From the NCBI GenBank assembly GCA_018449595.1, contig JAAVUU010000002.1, forward strand, positions 682,001 to 746,000: 64,000 nucleotides of DNA. The letters are read 5' to 3'. The translations under genes and the position numbers were made by a program. Source of the stretch: Rhizobiales bacterium dw_265. Lineage in GTDB: Bacteria; Pseudomonadota; Alphaproteobacteria; Micropepsales; Micropepsaceae. The notes beneath the pieces were generated by a model. It was given only the letters and a program-made list of their open reading frames with translations. It had not been told where the DNA came from and did not search any database. Each line of letters starts with the position of its first letter. Within the stretch, counting starts at the first letter, position 1. This document shows positions 55,631-63,687 of this stretch, piece after piece.

Positions 55631-57160
55631 ATGCAGCGTGCCCTCGACATCACCCGCAGCCGGTTCGCCGACTGGTACCAGGCGGTGGTGCGCGACGCCG
55701 ACATGGCCGAGACCAGCCCGGTGCGCGGCGCGATGGTCATCAAGCCCTGGGGCTATGGCGTGTGGGAGCAGATCCAGCAGGAACTGGACCGCCGCATCAA
55801 GGCGACGGGGCATGAGAACTGCTATTTCCCCATCTTCATCCCGCTCTCCTTCATCGCCAAGGAGGCCGATCATGTCGAAGGCTTCGCCAAGGAAATGGCG
55901 GTGGTCACCCATCACCGGCTGAAGAATATCGACGGCAAGCTGCAGCCCGATCCCGATGCCAAGCTGGAAGAACCGCTGGTGGTGCGCCCCACCAGCGAGA
56001 CCATCATCGGCGACGCCTTTTCGCGCTGGATCAAGAGCCACCGCGACCTGCCGTTGCTCATCAACCAGTGGGCCAATGTGGTGCGCTGGGAAATGCGGCC
56101 GCGCCTGTTCCTGCGGACCACCGAATTCCTCTGGCAGGAGGGCCACACCGCCCATGCCAGCGCGCAGGACGCCGAGGCCGAGACCATGCGGATGCTGGAA
56201 GTCTATCGCAGCTTTTCCGAGGATTACCTGGCCATGCCGGTGATCGCCGGCGAGAAGCCCGAGAATGAACGCTTCCCCGGCGCCGTCGCCACTTATTCCA
56301 TCGAAGCCATGATGCAGGACGGCAAGGCGCTGCAGGCCGGCACCAGCCATTTCCTGGGCACCCACTTCGCGGAAGCGCAGGGCATCAAATTCCAGGACGA
56401 AGCCGGCGGCGTCAGCCTGTGCAACACCACCTCCTGGGGCGTCTCCACCCGCCTGATCGGCGGCGTCATCATGACCCATGGCGATGACGACGGCCTGCGC
56501 CTGCCGCCCGCCATCGCGCCCAGGCAGATCGTGGTGGTGCCGATGCTGCGCGACAAGCCGGAAGACGCCGAGGTCCTGAAATACTGCGAAGACCTGGTGG
56601 CGGCGCTGGGCCAACTGTCGGCGTTCGGCCAGAAGCTGCGGGTGTTGCTGGACACCAAGAAGATCAAGTCGGCGGAAAAGCGCTGGAACTGGGTGCGCCG
56701 CGGCGCGCCCATCATCATCGAGGTCGGCCCGCGCGACGCGGCGGGCGGCAACATCACCTACATGCGCCGCGACCAGTTGCGCGACGGCGACAAGGTAAAG
56801 TCGCTGGCCGTGGGCCGGCAGGAATTCGTGGAAGAAAAAGCCGTGCAGTTGCTGGTGGAGATACAGGCCGGTCTGTACGCCGACGCCAGGCACCGGCTGG
56901 ACAGCAACATCAAGACCGGCGTCACCGACTGGGCCGGGGTGGAGGAGTATTTCTCCGGCGACGAAGACGCCTTCAAGGGCTGGCTGAAAGTGTCCTGGGC
57001 CAAGCCCGGCGGCGCCGAACTGGAAGCGGTGGAGACGAAGCTCAAGACCCTCAAGCTCACCATCCGCAACGCGCCGCTGCAGCAACCGGCGGCGTTCGCG
57101 CCCTGCCTGTTCACCGGCGCGCCGGGCGTGGAAGAAATCCTGATCGGGCGGGCGTATTAG
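55631..57160 (+). CDS. proS: Prolyl-tRNA synthetase, archaeal/eukaryotic type
   Basis: 509 residues from ATG 55631. Class II motif 2 reads RPRLFLRTTEFLWQEGHTAH, the form seen in archaeal and eukaryotic ProRS, followed by TSHFLGTHFAEAQGIKF and NTTSWGVSTRLIGGVIMTHG. Most alphaproteobacteria carry a shorter ProRS of about 440 residues at this locus, on the opposite strand. It charges tRNA-Pro. The C-terminus is short, with no zinc-binding tail. If no second proS exists in the genome, it is essential. Confidence 0.95.
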   Translation: MQRALDITRSRFADWYQAVVRDADMAETSPVRGAMVIKPWGYGVWEQIQQELDRRIKATGHENCYFPIFIPLSFIAKEADHVEGFAKEMAVVTHHRLKNIDGKLQPDPDAKLEEPLVVRPTSETIIGDAFSRWIKSHRDLPLLINQWANVVRWEMRPRLFLRTTEFLWQEGHTAHASAQDAEAETMRMLEVYRSFSEDYLAMPVIAGEKPENERFPGAVATYSIEAMMQDGKALQAGTSHFLGTHFAEAQGIKFQDEAGGVSLCNTTSWGVSTRLIGGVIMTHGDDDGLRLPPAIAPRQIVVVPMLRDKPEDAEVLKYCEDLVAALGQLSAFGQKLRVLLDTKKIKSAEKRWNWVRRGAPIIIEVGPRDAAGGNITYMRRDQLRDGDKVKSLAVGRQEFVEEKAVQLLVEIQAGLYADARHRLDSNIKTGVTDWAGVEEYFSGDEDAFKGWLKVSWAKPGGAELEAVETKLKTLKLTIRNAPLQQPAAFAPCLFTGAPGVEEILIGRAY

Positions 57161-57193
57161 GGTCGGTACGCAATTGGAATCAAAAGCAAAACT

Positions 57194-57309
57194 GTCATGG
57201 CCCGCCGGGTTCGTAGCAACAGCGTGCGAACGGGCCACCCAGTTGGTGCGCCGGGATGCCGGCATGGGAGTCTGCGTCAACTGGGTGGCCCGCTTTCGCG
57301 GGCCATGAC
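57194..57309. repeat. Dispersed palindromic repeat, copy C (116 bp)
   Basis: GTCATGGCCCGC at the left, GGCCACCCAG then a shortened middle, and CAACTGGGTGGCCCGC with a closing GCGGGCCATGAC. The left hairpin is enlarged by an insertion of a second palindrome, GTTCG...CGAAC (57210-57230 region). It lies after the proS stop, before a small convergent gene. Confidence 0.75.
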
Positions 57310-57360
57310 AAGTTTTGATATCGCCCCTGGCCCCACATAGAGTGGGCCATGACACGGAAG

Positions 57361-57504
57361 CTAGAACCGGCTGACCGCCTCGAAGATCACGAAGCCCGCC
57401 GCCAGCACGGTCAGCAGCGACGGCATGATGCGGCGCTTCTGGGGGTGGAACATCCATTTCTTGGGTCGGGGCGCTTCATAAAGCCCCCAGCTATCCTGAA
57501 ACAT
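57361..57504 (-). CDS. Small membrane protein of unknown function (47 residues)
   Basis: ATG 57504 to TAG 57361, with AAGGGG seven bases upstream of the start. The sequence begins MFQDSWGLYEAPRPKKWMFH, has a basic stretch QKRRI and then one predicted membrane helix (about 28-43, SLLTVLAAGFVIFEAV) before VSRF. N-in topology is likely from the positive charges. Nothing identifies a function. It sits between proS and a rightward hypothetical pair. Confidence 0.6.
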   Translation of the reverse strand: MFQDSWGLYEAPRPKKWMFHPQKRRIMPSLLTVLAAGFVIFEAVSRF

Positions 57505-57707
57505 GCGCCTGCCCCTTCGTCTTTATACGGTCCATCCTGGGGGGCCGCTGGTTACCGTCACTTTAAGAACCGTCCTGAAATGCGGCAGACCCGCCCCGGC
57601 CTGTCCACCGGCCCGCGATTTTATTTTTGCCCGCCGCGCCAGCCGCTTGGCGCCGGATCGGGGCTCCGGCCTGTCCCCGCGGTCCCCGCGCCGGTTATCC
57701 TGGCGGC
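57505..57707. other. Gap between two divergent small genes
   Basis: 203 bp with no open gene I would support. It must hold the promoters of the 47-residue membrane protein (leftward; a TATAAAG lies about 26 bp before its start) and of the 95-residue hypothetical (rightward). Several GC-rich short palindromes are present around 57650-57690, none clearly a regulator site. Confidence 0.4.
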
Positions 57708-57995
57708 ATGAAACAGGATGCCGGCCCGGAAGAAACCCTCGAACGCCAGATCGCCCTGTGCGATGCGGCGCTCGCCCAGTGCCTTATGGGGGCGCAAAAA
57801 GCCCGCGCGGAAGACCTCAACACGCGCCGGGTGGCGGAACTGGACAGCGCCATTGCGCTGATGGCGGTCAGCGCCCGGCTGGGCATGGCGCTGGCGCGGC
57901 TGCGCGGCGAGTCCCGCCACACCATCAGGGTCGAACGGGGGGATACCCCTTCAAAAAACGGACGTTCAAATGGGCAAAAGAACGGGCAGACCTAA
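57708..57995 (+). CDS. Hypothetical protein, helical (95 residues)
   Basis: ATG 57708. Mostly alpha-helical and Ala/Arg/Leu-rich: ETLERQIALCDAALAQCL, EDLNTRRVAELDSAIALM, then a polar tail ending KNGRSNGQKNGQT. I recognise a recurrent but unnamed alphaproteobacterial pattern, often paired with a GRPKGAPKGN-type gene as here. No catalytic motif seen. A longer frame to 57627 lacks support. The 3' end overlaps the next frame by 26 bp. Confidence 0.6.
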   Translation: MKQDAGPEETLERQIALCDAALAQCLMGAQKARAEDLNTRRVAELDSAIALMAVSARLGMALARLRGESRHTIRVERGDTPSKNGRSNGQKNGQT

Positions 57996-58120
57996 AGGCG
58001 CTCCCAAGGGCAACACCAACCGCCTCACCCATGGCTGCCGCGGCGCCGCCTGGCGCGCGCGCCGCGCCGCCATCCGCCGGCTGATCCGCGACAGCGATGC
58101 CGCGATCCGGCTCGCCCTAT
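57970..58120 (+). pseudogene. Possible truncated GRPKGAPKGN-type gene
   Basis: From ATG 57970 the frame reads MGKRTGRPKGAPKGNTNRL and RRAAIRRLIRDSDAAI, the usual start of a small basic family paired with the preceding gene. Relatives, as I recall, end after 70-90 residues. Here no stop occurs near that length and the frame runs on for 1.7 kb, opposite a convincing leftward gene. The natural end therefore seems lost at about 58120, by rearrangement or because that gene was placed there. Confidence 0.4.
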
Positions 58121-59676
58121 TGCAGCGAAGACTGGCGGTCCCCCGGATAGCGCTGCACGAAGGGCGCGCGGCCGGGCATGGCGGCGATCAGGCCGCGAAT
58201 ATCCACGTCCGGCGGCCCGCCGACCAGGTTTTTGTCGCGGTCGATGTCGTGCCGGGCCTGGCCCTCGACCGCGTACCAGCGGCGCTTGCCCACCTGGTCG
58301 GGACAGGCGGCGCTGTCATCGCCCCAGCGCAGTTCGACACAGTTGTAGGGATCGAAGCTCATGGCGAACAAACGGCGCGAGATGTCGCCGAAGGACAGCG
58401 GGACCGGCCTCTTGTCGCTGGAGAGATAGGTGACGGTGCAGGCCGCGCTCTCGCGATCATAGGCGGCCAGCAGGTCCTGCCTGAGGTCCAGCCCGTCATA
58501 GGCGATGCGCGGGTCGCGGTTCAGCCACAGCAGGGTCATGCGGCCCAGTTCCCGGCGCAGGGCGACGAACGCCGCGCGCAGCCGGGCATCGCGCGCCGGC
58601 GTGGCATAGCTTTCCCACACCGTGTCCTGGCTGTTGTAGATGTCGGCGGGAATTTCGGAAGGATGCAGCCGGGCCGAAATGCCGTTGGCCACCGCCTGGT
58701 TCACGGCCTGGGCGCGGTCATTCAGATCGTTGCACAACGTGCCCATGCCCGCCTGCAACTCATAGACGGGATTGAAATCGCTCCTACCGCCCGACACCGC
58801 CACACGGGCATATTCGTAATAGCCCAGCCGTGCGCCGTTATAGGTCCATACCGGCCCCGGCTGGGTGCCCAGATATTGAACCAGCGAGAAATCGCCGATC
58901 TGGCTGTTGCGGGCCAGGACATAATGCCCGCCGGTCAGCCCGGCGCCATCCCAGTGCGCGTCTCTCAATTGCAGCGGCCGCCAGTTCTTCAGGCCCCCGC
59001 CCAGGGCCGCCGGGCTCTGGCCGAATTGCGGGCCATAGACGCTGCGGCTGATGGTGAAGTCGGGATGGGCGTCCATGTAATAGATGCGCCCCGACGCATC
59101 CACGCGATAGATGATGCCGACATGGGCATTGGTGTCATAGATCACCGTGCCGGGGCGGATGCTGCCCGGCTGCAGGGCGGGCGAATAGAAATCCGCCGGG
59201 ATGCCGCCGTCGTTGGCCGCGTCGGTGCGGAAGGTGCCGGAATAGACATTGTCGATCATCGCGCGGATGGCGGCGGGGGCGTCTATGCCGCCGCCATGGT
59301 CGATCATGCCGGCGCGGGAGACGATACGGTTGGCGGCATGGCCGAAGCGCGAGCCCGCCACGCCATCGACATAGGAAAAGGGCAGCCCGTTCTTCCAGGC
59401 GTAATAGGCCCGCAGCAGGTAGGGCAGCTTGGCGCAGTCCACGTCTATGTCGAGGAAAGCCCGGTCGCTGCCCCGCCAGGGATTGGCGGGATCGCGCAGG
59501 CAGCTTTGCGAGGAGGAACAGCCGGAATCCCCCAGGGCGGTGAGGAAGCGGCCGAAGCCCGCCTCGTCATTGGCGTCCCAATGGTCTTTGACGATACGCC
59601 ACGGATTATTGATGGGCGCGGCCTGCGCCGTGGCGCAGCCGAGCAGCAGGATCAGGGCGGCAAGCAGGGCGCGCAT
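58117..59676 (-). CDS. Exported protein with papain/NlpC-like Cys-His arrangement
   Basis: 519 residues with a signal peptide (about 1-19, cut at AQA-A). No family recognised with certainty. DVDCAKLPYLLRAYYAWKN (about residue 80) places a Cys at the start of a helix and NAHVGIIYRV...YYMDAHPD (about 184-206) places a His on a strand followed by Asp/His. That order is the one of NlpC/P60 and other papain-like peptidases or amidases. The C-terminal half (about 330-470) is helical with no motif. A periplasmic peptidase is inferred only. GC and codon use look like the neighbours. Confidence 0.6.
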   Translation of the reverse strand: MRALLAALILLLGCATAQAAPINNPWRIVKDHWDANDEAGFGRFLTALGDSGCSSSQSCLRDPANPWRGSDRAFLDIDVDCAKLPYLLRAYYAWKNGLPFSYVDGVAGSRFGHAANRIVSRAGMIDHGGGIDAPAAIRAMIDNVYSGTFRTDAANDGGIPADFYSPALQPGSIRPGTVIYDTNAHVGIIYRVDASGRIYYMDAHPDFTISRSVYGPQFGQSPAALGGGLKNWRPLQLRDAHWDGAGLTGGHYVLARNSQIGDFSLVQYLGTQPGPVWTYNGARLGYYEYARVAVSGGRSDFNPVYELQAGMGTLCNDLNDRAQAVNQAVANGISARLHPSEIPADIYNSQDTVWESYATPARDARLRAAFVALRRELGRMTLLWLNRDPRIAYDGLDLRQDLLAAYDRESAACTVTYLSSDKRPVPLSFGDISRRLFAMSFDPYNCVELRWGDDSAACPDQVGKRRWYAVEGQARHDIDRDKNLVGGPPDVDIRGLIAAMPGRAPFVQRYPGDRQSSLQ

Positions 59677-59756
59677 GGGCGCAAACTAGCAGGGCCACGC
59701 CGCGATCCCGCCCCGGAACACGGTCCAGGGTTAATGGCCAGGATCAATGGCCAGGA
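59677..59756. other. Short gap with 13-bp tandem repeat
   Basis: AATGGCCAGGATC occurs twice head to tail (59733-59745 and 59746-59758) and begins a third time. The stop codon of the 115-residue gene falls in the second copy. No other feature seen. It may be slippage-prone. Confidence 0.5.
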
Positions 59757-60104
59757 TCAATGGCAAGGCGGCGGATTCAGAAGCGGGTCCAGCTTTTGGC
59801 CGTCCAGGCCGACGTAAGCGCGCCCCGCGCCCTTGCGATTCACCGGCACGGCGATCTGGTCCGGCACGGGCACCCTGGCCTGCCCCACATCGGCCGGGAC
59901 CACGGAATGGCCCTCGGCATCGCGGCCGGGCACATACTCTGATCGGGCCATGCAGGGGTCGGCGGGGCCGCCGTCCAGCAAGGGATCGGGCTGGGAGGGA
60001 TGCGCCATGGTGGCGGCAAAAGCCGGGATTGCCGCCAAAAACAGCATGGCAGCCAAAGCCGGGATCGTTCCATGACGAAAGAAATTAAATTGCGTATGTT
60101 GCAT
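59757..60104 (-). CDS. Small exported protein of unknown function (115 residues)
   Basis: ATG 60104 to TGA 59757. A signal peptide (about 12-34: ALAAMLFLAAIPAFAA) is followed by a mature part with PDPLLDGGPADPCMARSEYV, two Cys, and a tail GLDGQKLDPLLNPPPCH. The duplicated DPLL(D/N) at both ends of the mature part is notable. No known domain. The frame extends to 60443, but the extension overlaps DUF1467. Confidence 0.55.
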   Translation of the reverse strand: MQHTQFNFFRHGTIPALAAMLFLAAIPAFAATMAHPSQPDPLLDGGPADPCMARSEYVPGRDAEGHSVVPADVGQARVPVPDQIAVPVNRKGAGRAYVGLDGQKLDPLLNPPPCH

Positions 60105-60265
60105 CGCAATATGACCAAATATTTCGTGACACCTGTCGCGAACCACTGTATCAAACGACCCCATAAGAGAACGTGACCGCGACAAGAACGGCCAAGTTCG
60201 GGGAGAAATACCGCCGCAGGCGGGTCCAAGGCCGGGGCGATGCTCCGGCCTTTTCGTTTCCGGGC
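60105..60265. other. Gap upstream of the 115-residue gene
   Basis: 161 bp containing an AT-richer stretch (about 60080-60130) that probably holds the leftward promoter of the 115-residue gene and, near 60224-60262, the GCGGGTCCAAGGCCGGGGCG / CCGGCC stretch, which may form the terminator for the leftward DUF1467 operon. No gene seen. Confidence 0.35.
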
Positions 60266-60508
60266 TTACAGTTCCAGCCAGTGAAAGCCGATCGCGGCGT
60301 AGAAAATTATCCACAGCACCGCCGCCATGCCGGAAGCAATCAATGCCTTCCTTCCCAGCATCGGCGACAGCGGCGCACCGCTTTCGGGATCGCGCGCCGC
60401 CCCCAGCCCCACCGGCAGCAGGCAGAACAGGCACAGGAACCACAGCACCGCATAGGCGCTGAACAGCACCACATAATGCAGCCCGGTGGCGATGGCGGCG
60501 TCGCTCAT
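60266..60508 (-). CDS. DUF1467 family membrane protein
   Basis: 80 residues, two membrane helices (about 10-32 and 54-75) joined by the polar loop LGAARDPESGAPLSPMLGRKA. DUF1467 proteins occur next to rnj and proS in many alphaproteobacteria. The function is unknown. Its ATG directly follows the rnj stop codon. Confidence 0.85.
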   Translation of the reverse strand: MSDAAIATGLHYVVLFSAYAVLWFLCLFCLLPVGLGAARDPESGAPLSPMLGRKALIASGMAAVLWIIFYAAIGFHWLEL

Positions 60509-62164
60509 TTAAAGCTCCGTGACAAGAATGCGCGTCAAGGGCTTCTTTCCCCAGGCATCCTGGGCCGCGCGGCGCACGGCGCGGCGGATGGTTTCCGACA
60601 GGTCATCGGGATCGGCGCGGCGGTTGGCCTCAATCACATTCTCCACCGCGCGCAGGATGGCGCCCTGCACCGGCTCCGGCATGCCCTCGGCCAGCACCTG
60701 CGGCGGCGCCGCGACCCGGCCCTTGGCATCCATCACCAGGCTGACCACGATCAGGCCGGCGAAGGCCATGGCGCGGCGGTCCTTGGCCAGGCCCTCGCCT
60801 TCCGCCACCAGCACCTTGCCGTCCAGGTGGATGCGGCCCGCCGGCACCTCGTCAATCAGCTGGGGTTTGCCCGGTGCCAGGCGGAACATCTGGCCGTTGG
60901 CCGGCACGATGGCCTGCGGCACCTGAAGTTCGCGGGCAAGCCTGGCATGCGCCATCTGGTGGCGAATCTCGCCATGCACCGGCACCGACAGCCGGGGGCG
61001 GATCCAGCGATACATCTGGGCCAGCTCGTCGCGGCAGGGATGGCCGCTGACATGGACGAAATGATCCTCCGCCGTCAGCAGGCCGATGCCCCGCGCCGCC
61101 AGCTGGTTCTGCATCTCGAAGATGCCCAGCTCATTGCCGGGAATGACGCGGCTGGAGAAGATCACCGTATCGCCCTCCGCCAGATGGACATTGGGATGGC
61201 TGTCATTGGCGATGCGGGCCAGGGCGGCGCGCGGCTCGCCCTGGCTGCCGGTGCAGATATACAGCACCCGGTCGGGCGGCATGTCGGCCAGTTCGGTCTC
61301 ATCCAGGATGGTGGGGAAGTCTTTCAGATAGCCGGTTTCCCGCGCGGCCGAGACCATCTTCTGCATCGAGCGGCCGACCAGGGCGATACGGCGGCCATGG
61401 GCCTTGGCGGCCCGGGCGATGGTGTCCAGCCGCGCCACATTGGAGGCAAAGCCTGTCACCGCCACCCGGCCTTTCAGAGTGCCGATCAGCGCCGTCAGGC
61501 TTTCGCGCACCGTGGCTTCCGAGCCCGAACTGCCGGGCACCAGCGCATTGGTGGAATCGCAGACCAGCGCCAGCACGCCGGCATCGCCGAGCTTCTGCAG
61601 GGCAGCGGTGTCGGTCGCCTCGCCCAGCATGGGATTGGGGTCGATCTTCCAGTCGCCGGTATGGGCCACCACGCCCAGCGGCGTCGTGATGGCCAGCAGG
61701 TTGGGCTCCAGGATGGAATGGGTAATGGAGATGAAATCCATCTGGAACGGTCCCAGGGTCAGACTGCCGCCCACCGGGATCTGCTTCACGGTGAGTTTGC
61801 CGGTCAGGCCCGCCTCTTCCAGCTTGCCGGTGATCAGCCTTGCGGTGAACGGCGTGGCATAGACCGGGCAGCGCAGGGACGGCCACAGATGGGCGATGGC
61901 GCCGATATGGTCTTCATGGGCATGGGTGGCGACGATGCCCAGCACATTGCCCTGCTGCTCCGCCAGGTAGCGGATGTCTGGCATCAGGATATCCACGCCC
62001 GGCGCATTGCCCTCGCGCCCGAACAGGACGCCGCAATCCACGACGATCCATTGCCGGTCATCGGGCGGGCCGAAGCCATAGGCATTGAAGTTCATGCCGA
62101 TCTCGCCCGACCCGCCAAGCGGCAGGAAGACCAGTTCATCCGGCGGGCTGCCCGACTTCGCCAT
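60509..62164 (-). CDS. rnj: Ribonuclease J
   Basis: 551 residues. Metallo-beta-lactamase motif ATHAHEDHIGAI (79-90), then HTGDWKIDPNP, the beta-CASP part with VAVTGFASNVAR and SSRVIPGNE, and HVSGHPCRDEL. It has 5'-3' exo- and endonuclease activity for mRNA and rRNA maturation. The start codon directly follows the coaX stop. Confidence 0.95.
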   Translation of the reverse strand: MAKSGSPPDELVFLPLGGSGEIGMNFNAYGFGPPDDRQWIVVDCGVLFGREGNAPGVDILMPDIRYLAEQQGNVLGIVATHAHEDHIGAIAHLWPSLRCPVYATPFTARLITGKLEEAGLTGKLTVKQIPVGGSLTLGPFQMDFISITHSILEPNLLAITTPLGVVAHTGDWKIDPNPMLGEATDTAALQKLGDAGVLALVCDSTNALVPGSSGSEATVRESLTALIGTLKGRVAVTGFASNVARLDTIARAAKAHGRRIALVGRSMQKMVSAARETGYLKDFPTILDETELADMPPDRVLYICTGSQGEPRAALARIANDSHPNVHLAEGDTVIFSSRVIPGNELGIFEMQNQLAARGIGLLTAEDHFVHVSGHPCRDELAQMYRWIRPRLSVPVHGEIRHQMAHARLARELQVPQAIVPANGQMFRLAPGKPQLIDEVPAGRIHLDGKVLVAEGEGLAKDRRAMAFAGLIVVSLVMDAKGRVAAPPQVLAEGMPEPVQGAILRAVENVIEANRRADPDDLSETIRRAVRRAAQDAWGKKPLTRILVTEL

Positions 62165-62938
62165 TCAGTTGGGTGCGTTGCGGGCGTGGATCAGCATCAG
62201 GCCGCGCATGGTGAGGTCGGGGTCGATATGTTCGATGGCCGGGATGTCGGGACGGAAGAGATGCGCCAGCCCGCCGGTCGCCACCACCGTCATGGGGCGG
62301 CCATACTCGGCCTTGATGCGGCTTATCAGCCCCTCGATCAGCCCGACATAACCCCAATAGACGCCCGACTGCATGCTGGGAACGGTGTCGCGGCCGATCA
62401 CCTTTTGCGCGCGGTGGATGGCGACGCGCGGCAGCAGCGCCGCGGCCTGGTGCAGCGCCTCGATGGAAAGATTGGCGCCGGGCGCGATCACGCTGCCGTC
62501 GAAATCGCCATTCTCCGCCACGATGTCGAAGTTGGTGGCGGTGCCGAAATCCACCACGATCACCGCGCCGGAATAACGCTCATGCGCGGCGACGGTATTG
62601 CACAGCCGGTCGGCGCCCACCGATTGCGGCCGGTCGACATTGGCCGTGAGCCCCAGGTCCAGCGCCGGATCGCCCACGATCATGGGCTCGCACTTCAGAT
62701 AGCCGCGGCACAGGGCGCGCAGGTCGAACAGCACCGCCGGCACCACGGTGGCGATGATGGCCTGGGTGAGGTCTTTGAAGGCCAGGCCCTCCAGCGCCAG
62801 CAACTGGCTCAGCCACACCGCATATTCGTCGGCGGTGCGCGAGGTTTGCGTCACCGCACGCCATTGGGCCCGCATCTTGTCGGCCTCATAAAGGGCGAAG
62901 ACGATGTTGGTGTTGCCGGCGTCGATGGCGAGAAGCAT
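62165..62938 (-). CDS. coaX: Type III pantothenate kinase
   Basis: 257 residues. MLLAIDAGNTNIVFALYE gives the phosphate-binding loop with the catalytic Asp. VGADRLCNTVAAH, VVDFGTATNFDIV and GYVGLIEGLISRI complete the ASKHA fold. First step of coenzyme A synthesis, without feedback by CoA in this type. The start overlaps the birA stop by one base (TGATG). Confidence 0.96.
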   Translation of the reverse strand: MLLAIDAGNTNIVFALYEADKMRAQWRAVTQTSRTADEYAVWLSQLLALEGLAFKDLTQAIIATVVPAVLFDLRALCRGYLKCEPMIVGDPALDLGLTANVDRPQSVGADRLCNTVAAHERYSGAVIVVDFGTATNFDIVAENGDFDGSVIAPGANLSIEALHQAAALLPRVAIHRAQKVIGRDTVPSMQSGVYWGYVGLIEGLISRIKAEYGRPMTVVATGGLAHLFRPDIPAIEHIDPDLTMRGLMLIHARNAPN

Positions 62939-63687
62939 CAGAAAAAGACCTCGCCGGCGGCGATGGCGCGCACCTGGCCCTGTTCGTTCAGCAGCAGCGC
63001 GCCGGTGGCATCGATGCCCTCAAAGACGCCGGTGCGGGTTTCATGGGGCAGCCGGGCGCGGATGGGCCCGCCCAGCGCCTGCGCCCGCCCCAGCCAGGCT
63101 GTGCGCAATGTCTCAAAACCCTGCCGCATCCAGACATCATACCAGTGGGCCAGGCGCGCGGCGAGGACGGTCAGGGCATCGCAAGGTGACGGCGGCGCAA
63201 TGCCCAATTGCGCCAGCGACGTGGCGGGAAATTCGGTGCCTTGGGGAAAGCTCGCCAGATTGACGCCGATGCCGATGGCGAGCCATTGGCCGGTGGTGTC
63301 TGTCCCGGCCTCCAGCAGGATGCCGGCCAGCTTGCGGCCATTCGCCAGCACGTCATTGGGCCATTTGACGGCGATCGCCGCGCCATTCTTCCCATTGGAA
63401 GAGTGCGCGAAATGCGCCGCCATGTCGGAGACGGCCAGGGCGGCGGCGAAGGAGAGTTGCCCTATGATGGCGGCGGGCGCATCGGGCCTGAGCAACAGGG
63501 TGGCGGCCAGATTGCCGCTGCCGCTGTCCCACACCCGGCCGCGGCGGCCGCGGCCCGCGGTCTGGCGTTCAGCGGCGATCCAGACCGGGCCGCCCTCGCC
63601 CGCCTCGGCGAGACGGCGCGCCTCGCTGCTGGTGGAATCCAGTTCGGCATGCCGGATCAAGGCATAGCCTTGCGGCCAGGATATCAA
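62938..63687 (-). CDS. birA: Biotin-[acetyl-CoA-carboxylase] ligase
   Basis: 249 residues from TTG 63687, which shares TTGA with the nuoN stop and gives ISWPQGYALIRHAELDSTSS, the usual start in this group. Motifs: AERQTAGRGRRGRVWDS (ATP/biotin loop), VKWPNDVLANGRKLAGIL, GIGVNLASFP. It lacks the N-terminal DNA-binding domain of E. coli BirA, so it is ligase only. Confidence 0.94.
   Translation of the reverse strand: MISWPQGYALIRHAELDSTSSEARRLAEAGEGGPVWIAAERQTAGRGRRGRVWDSGSGNLAATLLLRPDAPAAIIGQLSFAAALAVSDMAAHFAHSSNGKNGAAIAVKWPNDVLANGRKLAGILLEAGTDTTGQWLAIGIGVNLASFPQGTEFPATSLAQLGIAPPSPCDALTVLAARLAHWYDVWMRQGFETLRTAWLGRAQALGGPIRARLPHETRTGVFEGIDATGALLLNEQGQVRAIAAGEVFF

Noticed and set aside
57970-59817. 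615-codon rightward open frame
   Set aside because: After about 50 residues it is antisense to a leftward gene with signal peptide and coherent composition; the long frame is a by-product of GC-rich codon bias.
60173-63667. 1164-codon rightward open frame
   Set aside because: Antisense to rnj, coaX and birA; no motif.
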